The notes under the pieces are model-generated. The model was not told the origin of the DNA and did not search any database. It saw only the letters and a program-made list of their open reading frames with translations. Below, one piece after another: positions 16,274 to 25,298 of a stretch of 64,000 nucleotides of DNA (its first letter is position 1; the number at the start of each line of letters is the position of its first letter). Location of the stretch: NCBI GenBank assembly GCA_002480085.1, contig DKPJ01000008.1:243096-307095 (forward strand), given 5' to 3'. This stretch comes from Enterobacteriaceae bacterium UBA7338. Its GTDB lineage: Bacteria; Pseudomonadota; Gammaproteobacteria; Enterobacterales; Enterobacteriaceae. Both the position numbers and the translations under genes were made by a program.

Positions 16274-16731
16274 CCCGTTAGTTACTGCAGGTAATAATTA
16301 AGCAAAATAATTAAAGAATTTAATTTCAGGATATATTTGTTTAATTCTGGCTTCATCTCTCTTTTTGTTTAATTATTTTGTGCGGTATAGGTTTGCGTCT
16401 ACGCTTTAATGATTCAGCATAGTTATCAAATTAAGCTTCGCGCAATGTTTGATAATTGCTGAATTAATGTTAACTAAATGTTCACAAAAAGGATTGGTTA
16501 TACCATTTCCCCTGGTCTATAAGTACCAGAGCCGGTTTTGGTTATAACCTTGGGGCCGAACGCGGTGATTGTGAGATTTTACAGATTGTTGCATTGTGTG
16601 TGACATACGCGGCAGAACCCAGTAACACCCTACTGACAGCGCGCCATGCATGTTTACAGTAATGTAACCTTCCCGTAAAATGCCCGCACACTTTAAACGC
16701 CACCAGACCCCCGTGGAATTGAGGTCGTTAA
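16274..16731. promoter_or_regulatory. cyo operon upstream region (458 bp)
   Basis: AT-rich non-coding DNA. The best promoter is TTACAG (16654-16659), a 16-bp spacer, then TAAAAT (16676-16681), about 50 bp before cyoA. Upstream are a direct repeat TTGGTTATA at 16494-16502 and 16538-16546 (44-bp period) with an inverted pair CTGGT/ACCAG (16512-16529) between the copies. E. coli cyo is repressed by ArcA and Fnr and affected by CRP; which of these patterns are their sites cannot be told by eye. Confidence 0.6.
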
Positions 16732-17679
16732 ATGAGACTCAGGAAATACAATAAAACTTTGGGAATGTTGTCATTAATCACAGGCGCGGCGTTACTGAGC
16801 GGCTGTGATTCTGCACTTCTCGATCCAAAAGGACAGATTGGACTGGAACAGCGTTCACTGATACTGACGGCTCTTGGGCTGATGTTGATTGTCGTGATTC
16901 CCGCCATCGTGATGGCTATCGGTTTTGCCTGGAAGTACCGGGCGTCGAACAAGGAAGCCAAATACAGCCCCAACTGGTCGCACTCGAACAAAGTTGAAGC
17001 TGTGGTTTGGACGATTCCCATCCTTATCATCATTTTCCTTGCGGTACTGACATGGAAAACCACGCACTCGCTCGAACCAGGCCGTCCGCTGGATCACGAT
17101 GCGAAGCCGGTGACCATCGAAGTTATTGCAATGGACTGGAAGTGGTTCTTTATTTACCCGGAGCAGGGCATCGCAACGGTCAATGAGATTGCATTCCCGG
17201 CGAATACGCCTGTGGAATTCAAAATCACCTCGAACTCGGTGATGAACTCCTTCTTTATTCCGCGACTGGGTAGCCAGATCTACGCGATGGCCGGGATGCA
17301 GACCAAGCTGCACCTGATCGCCAACGAAGCTGGTACCTACGATGGTATTTCTGCTAACTACAGTGGTGCTGGTTTCTCCGGCATGAAGTTCAAAGCAATC
17401 GCAACGCCGGATGCCGCGACCTTCGACCAGTGGGTGGCGAAAGCGAAGCAGTCGTCGAAAGTCATGAATGACATGGACGCGTACAACCTGCTGGCAAAAC
17501 CAAGCGAATACAATAAAGTCGAATACTTCTCCAGCGTTAAACCCAATCTGTTTGTTGATGTTATCAACAAATTTATGGGACCTGGGAAGAGCATGGACGT
17601 GACTCAGGCTGAAGGCGAACAGAACTCGCATGAAGGCATGGAAGGCATGAACATGAATCACGCGGAAACCTCTCACTAA
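16732..17679 (+). CDS. cyoA: CyoA, cytochrome bo3 ubiquinol oxidase subunit II
   Basis: 315-aa subunit II lipoprotein. The signal peptide ends in the lipobox LLSGC with lipidated Cys25. Two transmembrane helices follow (about 45-70 and 90-110), and then a periplasmic cupredoxin-fold domain that has lost the CuA site, as is usual for quinol oxidases. A His- and Met-rich tail (EGMEGMNMNHAETSH) closes the protein. First gene of cyoABCDE, which makes the proton-pumping terminal oxidase used at high oxygen. Confidence 0.97.
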   Translation: MRLRKYNKTLGMLSLITGAALLSGCDSALLDPKGQIGLEQRSLILTALGLMLIVVIPAIVMAIGFAWKYRASNKEAKYSPNWSHSNKVEAVVWTIPILIIIFLAVLTWKTTHSLEPGRPLDHDAKPVTIEVIAMDWKWFFIYPEQGIATVNEIAFPANTPVEFKITSNSVMNSFFIPRLGSQIYAMAGMQTKLHLIANEAGTYDGISANYSGAGFSGMKFKAIATPDAATFDQWVAKAKQSSKVMNDMDAYNLLAKPSEYNKVEYFSSVKPNLFVDVINKFMGPGKSMDVTQAEGEQNSHEGMEGMNMNHAETSH

Positions 17680-17698
17680 GGGGCCGAGGAATAATACG

Positions 17699-19690
17699 AT
17701 GTTCGGAAAACTTACACTGGATGCAGTGCCGTACCATGAGCCGATTATCATGGTTACGGTGGCAGCAATTCTCGTCGGAGGTCTGGCGTTAGTTGCAGCG
17801 CTCACTTACTTCGGTAAGTGGTCATATCTGTGGAATGAGTGGCTCACCTCCGTGGACCACAAACGCCTGGGGATTATGTATATCCTCGTTGCTATCGTGA
17901 TGCTGGTGCGTGGTTTTGCCGACGCCATCATGATGCGTACCCAGCAGCTGCTCGTTTCGTCGGGCGAAGCCGGGTTCCTGCCACCGCACCACTACGACCA
18001 GATCTTTACCGCCCACGGCGTTATCATGATCTTCTTCGTGGCGATGCCGTTCGTGGTAGGCCTGATGAACCTGGTCGTGCCGCTGCAAATCGGCGCCCGT
18101 GACGTTGCCTTCCCATTCCTGAACAACCTGAGCTTCTGGTTCACCGTTGTCGGCGTGCTGTTGGTTAACATCTCCCTGGGCGTGGGCGAGTTTGCTCAGA
18201 CCGGTTGGGTGGCCTATCCGCCGCTCTCGGGCATTGAGTACAGTCCTGGCGTGGGCGTTGACTACTGGATCTGGAGTCTCCAGCTCTCCGGTATTGGTAC
18301 AACCCTGACCGGTATTAACTTCTTTGTGACCATTCTGCGCATGCGTGCCCCTGGCATGACCATGTTCAAAATGCCAGTGTTCACCTGGGCGTCACTCTGT
18401 ACTAACGTGCTGATTATCGTCTCGTTCCCTATCCTGACGGTAACCATCGCGCTGCTGACGCTTGACCGTTATCTGGGCACCCATTTCTTTACCAACGATA
18501 TGGGCGGCAACATGATGATGTACATCAACCTGATTTGGGCCTGGGGCCATCCGGAAGTGTACATTCTCGTTCTGCCAGTGTTCGGCGTGTTCTCAGAAGT
18601 AGTTGCAACGTTCTCTAAAAAGCGTCTGTTTGGTTACACCTCCCTGGTATGGGCTACCATCGCGATTACCGTTCTGTCGTTTATCGTATGGCTGCACCAC
18701 TTCTTTACCATGGGCAGCGGCGCGAACGTTAACGCCTTCTTTGGTATCACCACGATGATTATCGCCATCCCGACCGGGGTGAAGATCTTCAACTGGCTGT
18801 TTACCATGTACCAGGGTCGTATCGTGTTCCACTCAGCCATGCTGTGGAGCATCGGCTTCATCATCACCTTCTCTATCGGTGGGATGACCGGGGTACTGCT
18901 GGCCGTGCCGGGCGCAGACTTTGTTCTGCACAACAGCCTGTTCCTGATTGCACACTTCCATAACGTTATCATCGGTGGTGTGGTATTCGGTTGCTTCGCT
19001 GGCCTGACCTACTGGTGGCCGAAAGCCTTTGGTTACACCATGAACGAGACCTGGGGCAAGCGCGCTTTCTGGTTCTGGATCATCGGCTTCTTCGTGACCT
19101 TTATGCCGCTGTACGCCATGGGCTTCATGGGTATGACTCGTCGCGTGAGCCAGAACATCGATCCGATGTTCCAGCCGCTGATGATTGTGGCTGAGATCGG
19201 TGCGCTGCTGATTGCGCTCGGTATCTTCTCCATCATCATGCAGATCTACACCTCCGTGCGCGATCGTGACCAGAACCGTGACCTGACGGGCGATCCGTGG
19301 GGTGCACGTACGCTGGAGTGGTCAACCTCCTCTCCGCCGCCGTTCTATAACTTTGCCGTCGTGCCGCACATTCATGAACGTGATGCATTCTGGGAAATGA
19401 AAGACAAAGGCGAAGCGTACATCCAGCCTACGCACTATGAAGAGATTCATATGCCGAAAAACAGCGGCGCGGGTGTAATTATCTCTGCTTTCAGCCTTAT
19501 CTTCGGCTTTGCCATGATCTGGCATATCTGGTGGATGGCGATCCTCGGCTTTGCCGGCATGATCGTGACCTGGATTGTGAAAAGCTTCGATGAGGACGTG
19601 GATTACTACGTACCGGTTGCCACCGTTGAAAAACTGGAGAACCAGCACTTCGACGAAATTAGCAAGGCAGGACTGAAAAATGTCAACTGA
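17699..19690 (+). CDS. cyoB: CyoB, cytochrome bo3 oxidase subunit I
   Basis: 663-aa catalytic heme-copper subunit with about 15 membrane helices. It oxidises ubiquinol, reduces O2 to water and pumps protons. Low-spin heme ligation includes the His in IFTAHGVIMIFF. The CuB/cross-link motif WGHPEVYILVLP (His about 284, Tyr about 288) and the HHFFTMG CuB histidines are present. The heme-binding LIAHFHNVIIGG segment near 415 is also intact. It starts 20 bp after cyoA, and its stop overlaps the start of cyoC by 11 bp. Confidence 0.98.
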   Translation: MFGKLTLDAVPYHEPIIMVTVAAILVGGLALVAALTYFGKWSYLWNEWLTSVDHKRLGIMYILVAIVMLVRGFADAIMMRTQQLLVSSGEAGFLPPHHYDQIFTAHGVIMIFFVAMPFVVGLMNLVVPLQIGARDVAFPFLNNLSFWFTVVGVLLVNISLGVGEFAQTGWVAYPPLSGIEYSPGVGVDYWIWSLQLSGIGTTLTGINFFVTILRMRAPGMTMFKMPVFTWASLCTNVLIIVSFPILTVTIALLTLDRYLGTHFFTNDMGGNMMMYINLIWAWGHPEVYILVLPVFGVFSEVVATFSKKRLFGYTSLVWATIAITVLSFIVWLHHFFTMGSGANVNAFFGITTMIIAIPTGVKIFNWLFTMYQGRIVFHSAMLWSIGFIITFSIGGMTGVLLAVPGADFVLHNSLFLIAHFHNVIIGGVVFGCFAGLTYWWPKAFGYTMNETWGKRAFWFWIIGFFVTFMPLYAMGFMGMTRRVSQNIDPMFQPLMIVAEIGALLIALGIFSIIMQIYTSVRDRDQNRDLTGDPWGARTLEWSTSSPPPFYNFAVVPHIHERDAFWEMKDKGEAYIQPTHYEEIHMPKNSGAGVIISAFSLIFGFAMIWHIWWMAILGFAGMIVTWIVKSFDEDVDYYVPVATVEKLENQHFDEISKAGLKNVN

Positions 19691-20297
19691 GACTCTAACT
19701 CACGCTAACGCTCATGCCCACGAGCATGAGCATCACCACGATGCAGGGGCGAACAAGGTGTTCGGCTTCTGGATCTACCTGATGAGCGACTGCATTCTCT
19801 TTGCATGTCTGTTTGCTACCTATGCCGTTCTGGTGAACGGCACGGCAGGTGGCCCGAGCGGGAAAGATATTTTCGAACTGCCGTTTGTGCTGGTTGAAAC
19901 TGCCCTGCTGCTCTTCAGCTCCATCACCTACGGCATGGCGATTATCGCCATGAACAACGGTCGTCAAAGCCAGGTTCTCTCCTGGCTGGCGCTGACCTTC
20001 CTGTTCGGTGCGGGCTTTATCGGGATGGAGCTGTATGAGTTCCATCACCTGATCGCTGAAGGCTTCGGTCCGGATCGTAGCGGCTTCCTGTCAGGCTTCT
20101 TTGCCCTGGTCGGTACCCACGGTCTGCACGTGACCTCGGGTCTGGTGTGGATGGCGATCCTGATGTTCCAGGTTACCCGTCGCGGGCTGACCAGCACTAA
20201 CCGCACCCGTCTGATGTGCCTGAGCATGTTCTGGCACTTCCTGGACGTGGTCTGGATCTGTGTGTTCTCTGTAGTTTACCTGATGGGGGCGATGTAA
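19680..20297 (+). CDS. cyoC: CyoC, cytochrome bo3 oxidase subunit III
   Basis: 205-aa subunit III with five transmembrane helices after a His-rich N-terminus (HANAHAHEHEHHHDAG). Conserved features include FLVGTHGLHV-like LVGTHGLHVTSGLVW and FWHFLDVVWICVFSVVYLMG. It assists assembly and stability of the oxidase. It overlaps cyoB by 11 bp and cyoD by one base (taATG), which points to translational coupling. Confidence 0.97.
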   Translation: MSTETLTHANAHAHEHEHHHDAGANKVFGFWIYLMSDCILFACLFATYAVLVNGTAGGPSGKDIFELPFVLVETALLLFSSITYGMAIIAMNNGRQSQVLSWLALTFLFGAGFIGMELYEFHHLIAEGFGPDRSGFLSGFFALVGTHGLHVTSGLVWMAILMFQVTRRGLTSTNRTRLMCLSMFWHFLDVVWICVFSVVYLMGAM

Positions 20298-20626
20298 TGA
20301 GTCATTCTACCGATCATAGCGGCGCCGCTCACGGCAGCGTAAAAACCTACATGACAGGCTTTATCCTGTCGATCATCCTGACGGCTATTCCGTTCTGGAT
20401 GGTGATGAACGGCTCCGCCTCCCACGGCACCATTCTTGGCGTCGTGCTGGTGACGGCAGTGGTACAGATTCTGGTTCACCTGGTGTGCTTCCTGCACATG
20501 AACAACTCCTCTGAAGAGCGTTGGAACCTGGTGGCCTTTGTCTTTACCGTGCTGATCATCGCCATTCTGGTGGTAGGCTCAATCTGGATTATGTGGAACC
20601 TGAATTACAACATGATGGTTCACTAA
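20297..20626 (+). CDS. cyoD: CyoD, cytochrome bo3 oxidase subunit IV
   Basis: 109 aa from ATG 20297 (MSHSTDHSGAAHGS), with three predicted transmembrane helices (about 18-40, 46-66, 80-102) and the conserved LVHLVCFLHMNNSSEERWN loop. It is a small structural subunit of the bo3 oxidase. A longer in-frame reading from 20216 lies inside cyoC and is a shadow. The upstream cyoC stop overlaps the start by one base. Confidence 0.96.
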   Translation: MSHSTDHSGAAHGSVKTYMTGFILSIILTAIPFWMVMNGSASHGTILGVVLVTAVVQILVHLVCFLHMNNSSEERWNLVAFVFTVLIIAILVVGSIWIMWNLNYNMMVH

Positions 20627-20637
20627 GAGCGGCGAGT

Positions 20638-21528
20638 ATGATGTTTAAGCAATACCTGCAAGTAACGAAACCAGGCATCATTTTCGGCAACCTGATCTCC
20701 GTGATCGGGGGGTTCCTGCTGGCCTCCAAGGGCAGCATCGACTATCCCCTCTTCGCCTATACGCTGATCGGGGTGTCGCTGGTGGTGGCATCGGGTTGTG
20801 TATTTAACAACTACATCGACCGTGACATTGACCGTAAAATGGAGCGTACGAAGAACCGGGTGCTGGTCAAAGGCCTGATTTCCCCGAAAATTTCGCTGGT
20901 GTACGCCACCTTGTTGGGTATTGCTGGCTTTATGCTGCTGTGGTTTGGTGCTAACCCGCTGGCCTGCTGGCTGGGGGTGATGGGGTTTGTGGTTTATGTC
21001 GGCGTCTACAGCCTGTACATGAAACGCCACTCCGTCTACGGCACGCTGATTGGCTCTCTCTCCGGCGCTGCGCCGCCGGTGATTGGCTACTGCGCGGTAA
21101 CCGGTGATTTCGACAGCGGTGCGCTGATCCTGCTGGCTATCTTTAGCCTGTGGCAGATGCCGCACTCCTACGCCATCGCGATTTTCCGCTTCAAGGATTA
21201 TCAGGCGGCGAACATCCCGGTACTGCCGGTGGTGAAAGGGATCTCGGTTGCGAAGAACCACATTACGCTTTATATCATCGCTTTTGCCGTAGCGACTCTG
21301 ATGCTCTCGCTGGGCGGCTACGCCGGATACAAATATCTGGTGGTGGCTGCCGCAGTTAGCGTTTGGTGGCTGGGTATGGCGCTGAAGGGGTATAAGGTTG
21401 AAGATGACAGAGTATGGGCACGTAAGCTGTTCGTGTTCTCTATCGTCGCCATCACCTCCCTCTCGGTGATGATGTCCGTGGACTTTATGGTTCCGGACTC
21501 GCATAACCTATTGACCTACGTCTGGTAA
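20638..21528 (+). CDS. cyoE: CyoE, protoheme IX farnesyltransferase (heme O synthase)
   Basis: 296-aa UbiA-family prenyltransferase, begun at ATG 20638 (MMFKQYLQVTKPG), the E. coli length. It adds a farnesyl group to protoheme to make heme O for the high-spin site of CyoB. The polyprenyl-diphosphate/Mg-binding motif NYIDRDIDRKMERTKNR lies at about 59-75. About nine membrane helices. Last gene of the cyo operon, 11 bp after cyoD, followed by a strong terminator. Confidence 0.97.
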   Translation: MMFKQYLQVTKPGIIFGNLISVIGGFLLASKGSIDYPLFAYTLIGVSLVVASGCVFNNYIDRDIDRKMERTKNRVLVKGLISPKISLVYATLLGIAGFMLLWFGANPLACWLGVMGFVVYVGVYSLYMKRHSVYGTLIGSLSGAAPPVIGYCAVTGDFDSGALILLAIFSLWQMPHSYAIAIFRFKDYQAANIPVLPVVKGISVAKNHITLYIIAFAVATLMLSLGGYAGYKYLVVAAAVSVWWLGMALKGYKVEDDRVWARKLFVFSIVAITSLSVMMSVDFMVPDSHNLLTYVW

Positions 21529-21544
21529 TTTAAAAAAGATGTTA

Positions 21545-21575
21545 CAAAAAGGGTGCTACGGCGCCCTTTTTTATT
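21545..21575 (+). terminator. Terminator of the cyo operon
   Basis: AAAAAGGGTGC, a short loop, then GCGCCCTTTTTTATTT. GC-rich stem and T run 17 bp past the cyoE stop. Confidence 0.85.
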
Positions 21576-21678
21576 TATTAAATCAATAACTCATTGATGT
21601 ACTATTTGCGCACCACGGGATAATCCGCCCCGCCCTCCCCTGCACTATACTGTGTCCGGTTTTTTGATTGAGGTAGTA

Positions 21679-23040
21679 ATGAACGACTATAAAATGACGC
21701 CGGGCGAGCTACGCGCCACCTGGGGTTTAGGGACAGTATTCTCGCTGCGTATGCTCGGCATGTTTATGGTCCTGCCCGTTCTGACCACCTATGGCATGGC
21801 GCTACAGGGGGCCAGCGAAGCGCTGATCGGCTTTGCCATTGGCATCTATGGCCTGGCGCAGGCGGTATTCCAGATCCCTTTCGGCCTGCTGTCGGATCGC
21901 ATTGGCCGTAAGCCGCTGATCGTCGGCGGGCTGGTGATTTTTGTCATTGGCAGCATCATTGCCGCCCTCTCAGATTCCATCTGGGGCATTATTCTTGGCC
22001 GCGCCCTGCAAGGCTCGGGGGCGATCGCCGCTGCGGTTATGGCCCTGCTCTCTGACTTAACCCGCGAACAGAACCGCACCAAGGCGATGGCCTTTATCGG
22101 CGTCAGCTTCGGTATCACCTTCGCCATTGCGATGGTGCTTGGTCCTATCATTACCCATCGGCTGGGGCTGCACGCCCTGTTCTGGATGATTGCTGGCCTG
22201 GCCACGGCGGGCATCATTCTGACGCTGTGGGTCGTTCCGGACAGCAAAAATCACGTGCTGAATCGTGAGTCGGGGATGGTAAAAGGCTGCTTCAGTAAAG
22301 TGATCGCCAGCCCGCCGCTGCTGAAGCTCAACTTCGGCATCATGTGCCTGCATATCCTGCTGATGTCCACCTTCGTTGCTCTGCCGGGGCAGATGGAAGC
22401 CGCAGGCTTCCCGGCGGCGGAGCACTGGAAAATCTATCTGGCTACCATGCTTATCTCCTTCGTTAGCGTGGTGCCGTTTATTATCTACGCCGAAGTGAAG
22501 CGCCATATGAAGCGGGTCTTCGTCTTCTGCGTGATCGTTCTGCTAGTTGCCGAGATTGTGCTTTGGGGTGCCGGGCCGCACTTCTGGGAGCTGGTGGCGG
22601 GCGTGCAGCTCTTCTTCCTGGCGTTTAACCTGATGGAGGCCCTCCTCCCCTCGCTGATCAGCAAAGAGGCACCGGCAGGCTATAAGGGCACGGCAATGGG
22701 CATCTACTCCACCAGCCAGTTTATCGGCGTCGCCATTGGCGGTTCGCTGGGGGGCTGGGTTGACGGCCTGTTCGATTCCCAGACGGTATTCCTGGCAGGC
22801 GCGCTGCTGGCCACCGTCTGGCTGCTGGTGGCCAGCACCATGCAGGAGCCGCCCTACGTCAGCAGCCTGCGCGTGGAGATCCCGGATGATGTAGTGATCA
22901 CCGATACGCTTAAGCAGCAGCTGGAGAGCAAGGCGGGCGTCAGCGAGGTGCTGATCGTTGCGGAAGAGCGCAGCGCCTACGTGAAAATCGACAGCAAAGT
23001 GACGAATCGCTTTGAGGTTGAGCAGGCGCTCAGAGCATAA
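21679..23040 (+). CDS. yajR: YajR, major facilitator superfamily transporter with C-terminal YAM domain
   Basis: 453 aa from ATG 21679 (MNDYKMTPGELRATWG). Twelve membrane helices form the MFS core, with the inter-helix motif A GLLSDRIGRKPLIVGG around residue 75. The C-terminal cytoplasmic ferredoxin-like domain (about residues 385-453) is the hallmark of YajR, whose E. coli structure is known. The substrate has not been defined; a proton-driven drug-efflux type is assumed. A GTG start 27 bp upstream is in frame but lacks support from homology. Confidence 0.94.
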   Translation: MNDYKMTPGELRATWGLGTVFSLRMLGMFMVLPVLTTYGMALQGASEALIGFAIGIYGLAQAVFQIPFGLLSDRIGRKPLIVGGLVIFVIGSIIAALSDSIWGIILGRALQGSGAIAAAVMALLSDLTREQNRTKAMAFIGVSFGITFAIAMVLGPIITHRLGLHALFWMIAGLATAGIILTLWVVPDSKNHVLNRESGMVKGCFSKVIASPPLLKLNFGIMCLHILLMSTFVALPGQMEAAGFPAAEHWKIYLATMLISFVSVVPFIIYAEVKRHMKRVFVFCVIVLLVAEIVLWGAGPHFWELVAGVQLFFLAFNLMEALLPSLISKEAPAGYKGTAMGIYSTSQFIGVAIGGSLGGWVDGLFDSQTVFLAGALLATVWLLVASTMQEPPYVSSLRVEIPDDVVITDTLKQQLESKAGVSEVLIVAEERSAYVKIDSKVTNRFEVEQALRA

Positions 23041-23068
23041 AAAAATGCCCGGATAACCGGGCATTTTT
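23041..23068. terminator. Bidirectional terminator between yajR and yajQ
   Basis: AAAAATGCCCGG-ata-CCGGGCATTTTTAT begins directly after the yajR stop. The symmetrical A/T flanks allow use in both directions. Confidence 0.85.
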
Positions 23069-23078
23069 ATTAGAACTG

Positions 23079-23115
23079 TAGGCCGGGTAAGCGCTAGCGC
23101 CACCCGGCATCAGGC
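23079..23115. repeat. REP element between convergent yajR and yajQ
   Basis: taggccgggtaagcg, a short loop, then gccacccggcatcaggc: a REP unit of the type found at several other convergent junctions in this window. Confidence 0.8.
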
Positions 23116-23118
23116 TAC

Positions 23119-23610
23119 TTAGTCGCGGAAGTTCTTGAACTGGAACGGCTGCCCCAGATCCCCGCCGCGCACCAGCGCCATGACCGACTGCAGATCGTCG
23201 CGGGATTTACCGGTTACGCGGATCTCCTCACCCTGAATCTGGGCCTGCACCTTCAGCTTGCTGTCCTTGATAAGCTTCACGATTTTCTTCTGCACCGCGC
23301 TCTCAATCCCCTGCTTCAGCTTGGCTTCCACAAACCAGGTTTTACCGCTGTGCACAAACTCTTCTGGCACATCGAGAGAGGTCCCCTCAATGCCGCGCTT
23401 CAGCAGCTTGGCGCGCAGGATATCCAGCAGCTGATTGACCTGGAAATCAGACTCGCTCAGCACCTTGATAGTCTTATTGGCATCGTTCAGCTCAAACGTC
23501 GCCTCTACGCCACGGAAATCGAAGCGTGACTCCACTTCACGGCTGGCGTTGTCTACGCCGTTCCGTACTTCCTGAAGATCGACTTCAGAAACAATATCGA
23601 AAGATGGCAT
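23119..23610 (-). CDS. yajQ: YajQ, nucleotide-binding protein
   Basis: 163-aa protein of the YajQ family, from ATG 23610 (MPSFDIVSEVDLQEVRNG), with two ferredoxin-like domains. Related proteins bind GTP/ATP or tRNA in vitro, and the Xanthomonas homologue binds cyclic di-GMP. The extra in-frame residues upstream (from 23655) are not conserved. Single gene facing yajR. The cellular role in enterobacteria is not established. Confidence 0.95.
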   Translation of the reverse strand: MPSFDIVSEVDLQEVRNGVDNASREVESRFDFRGVEATFELNDANKTIKVLSESDFQVNQLLDILRAKLLKRGIEGTSLDVPEEFVHSGKTWFVEAKLKQGIESAVQKKIVKLIKDSKLKVQAQIQGEEIRVTGKSRDDLQSVMALVRGGDLGQPFQFKNFRD

Positions 23611-23735
23611 CTTTTCTTCTCCTTTCACTTTTGTTGCGATGCATAATACCCGCAACCAGACATAACGAGAAGCTTAGCTGACGGCGCTATAATTAACGCA
23701 TCGCCACCTGGCGCTGTTGCAGGTGAGGAGGAACA

Positions 23736-24647
23736 ATGAAAATAACCGTGCTTGGATGCGGAGCCTTAGGGCAACTGTGGCTGGCTGCGCTGCGTAAGCG
23801 TGGTCATGAGGTGCAGGGCTGGCTACGTGTGGCCCAGCCCTACTGCAGCGTCAACGTCATCGACGAGGACGGCAGCGTGTTCAACGAATCCCTGACGGCG
23901 AACGATCCCGACTTTCTGGCCCAGAGCGATCTGCTGCTGGTCACGCTCAAGGCGTGGCAGGTCTCCGATGCGGTAAAGAGCCTGGCCTCCGTTTTGCCCG
24001 CCACTATCCCGGTGCTGCTTATTCACAACGGCATGGGCACGGTGGAGGAGCTAAAAACTATTCCCCATCCGCTGCTGATGGGCATTACTACCCACGCCGC
24101 CCGCCGGGACGGCAATATTATTATTCACGTTGCCAGCGGTACGACCCATATCGGCCCCGCCCGACAGCAGGACGGCGACTACAGCTATCTGGCAGATACG
24201 TTGCAGGAGGTGCTGCCGGACGTCGCCTGGCACAACACCATCCGCCCGCAGCTGTGGCGCAAGCTGGCGGTGAACTGCGTAATTAATCCGCTAACGGCTC
24301 TGTGGAACTGCCCTAACGGCGAACTGCTGGCGCATCCCGCTCTGACAGAGACCATCTGTAATGAGGTTGCAGCGGTGATGGAGCGCGAAGGTCACCACAC
24401 CTCGGCGGATGACCTGCTCTATTATGTTAATCAGGTTATTGAAAATACCGCAGAAAACGTCTCATCCATGCTGCAGGACGTCCGCGCTCAGCGCCGTACC
24501 GAAGCGGATTACATTACCGGCTATCTGCTCCGGCGCGCCCGCGCCCATGGCATTGCGGTGCCGGAAAATACCCGGCTCTATGAACAGATCAAACGTAAGG
24601 AGAGTGAGTATGAGCGCATCGGCACTGATATGCCTCGCCCCTGGTAG
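23736..24647 (+). CDS. panE: PanE, 2-dehydropantoate 2-reductase
   Basis: 303-aa NADPH-dependent ketopantoate reductase of pantothenate and coenzyme A synthesis. N-terminal Rossmann motif GCGALG (residues 7-12). The catalytic lysine lies in LWRKLAVNCVINPLTALW (about 176) and the C-terminal domain is helical. The start follows gtgAGGAGGaaca, an excellent ribosome-binding site. The last 38 bp overlap yajL in another frame, so the two genes are probably coupled. Confidence 0.97.
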   Translation: MKITVLGCGALGQLWLAALRKRGHEVQGWLRVAQPYCSVNVIDEDGSVFNESLTANDPDFLAQSDLLLVTLKAWQVSDAVKSLASVLPATIPVLLIHNGMGTVEELKTIPHPLLMGITTHAARRDGNIIIHVASGTTHIGPARQQDGDYSYLADTLQEVLPDVAWHNTIRPQLWRKLAVNCVINPLTALWNCPNGELLAHPALTETICNEVAAVMEREGHHTSADDLLYYVNQVIENTAENVSSMLQDVRAQRRTEADYITGYLLRRARAHGIAVPENTRLYEQIKRKESEYERIGTDMPRPW

Positions 24648-25203
24648 CGAAGAGACCGAAGCGGTCACCACCATCGACCTGCTGGTCCGCGGCGGTATCA
24701 AGGTCACCACCGCCAGCGTGGCCAGCGACGGCAATCTGACGGTGACCTGCTCCCGCGGCGTGAAGCTGCTGGCCGACGCCCCGCTGGTAGAGGTTGCCGA
24801 CGGCGACTATGACGTGATTGTTCTGCCCGGCGGCGTTAAGGGCGCGGAGTGCTTTCGTGACAGTCCCCTGCTGGTGGAGACGGTAAAACAGTTTCACCGC
24901 TCGGGCCGGATCGTGGCTGCCATCTGCGCGGCGGCAGGCACCGTGCTGGTTCCGCACGATATCTTTCCTATCGGCAATATGACCGGTTTTCCTGCGCTGA
25001 AGGATCGCATCCCCGAAGAGCAGTGGCAGGATAAGCGCGTGGTCTGGGATCCTCGGGTGAATCTGCTTACCAGCCAGGGGCCGGGAACGTCGATCGATTT
25101 TGCGCTGAAGATTATCGACCTGCTGGTCGGGCGCGAGAAAGCGCATGAAGTGGCGTCGCAGCTGGTAATGGCGGCGGGGATCTATAACTTTTACGAAGCG
25201 TAA
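24610..25203 (+). CDS. yajL: YajL, DJ-1/PfpI-family protein
   Basis: 197 aa from ATG 24610 (MSASALICLAPGSEETEA). DJ-1 superfamily fold with the nucleophilic elbow cysteine in AAICAAAGTVLVPH (about Cys106) and the partner acidic residue in the N-terminal GSEETEA. In E. coli it is linked to protection against oxidative and aldehyde stress (glyoxalase, deglycase and chaperone activities have been proposed and debated). The start lies inside panE, with the AAGGAG site gtAAGGAGagtgagta. Confidence 0.95.
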   Translation: MSASALICLAPGSEETEAVTTIDLLVRGGIKVTTASVASDGNLTVTCSRGVKLLADAPLVEVADGDYDVIVLPGGVKGAECFRDSPLLVETVKQFHRSGRIVAAICAAAGTVLVPHDIFPIGNMTGFPALKDRIPEEQWQDKRVVWDPRVNLLTSQGPGTSIDFALKIIDLLVGREKAHEVASQLVMAAGIYNFYEA

Positions 25204-25211
25204 GAGATGAG

Positions 25212-25294
25212 ACGCCCGGCGGCGCGAAGCTTGCCGGGCCTACGGAACTACATTATGCACTTTGTAGGCCCGGCAAGCCTGCGCCGCCGGGCGT
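25212..25294. repeat. BIME: two REP units in inverted orientation between yajL and thiI
   Basis: gcccggcggcg-cgaagc-ttgccgggcctac (25212-25243) is followed after about 20 bp by its near reverse complement gtaggcccggcaagcctgcgccgccgggc (25264-25294). Each unit can fold alone, and the two can also pair to form one long hairpin. It fills the gap where yajL and thiI converge. Confidence 0.85.
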
Positions 25295-25298
25295 TCTC

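Noticed and set aside
25212..25294. Possible CRISPR-like repeat pair
   Set aside because: Only two units, in inverted orientation and with a REP core; this is a BIME, not an array.
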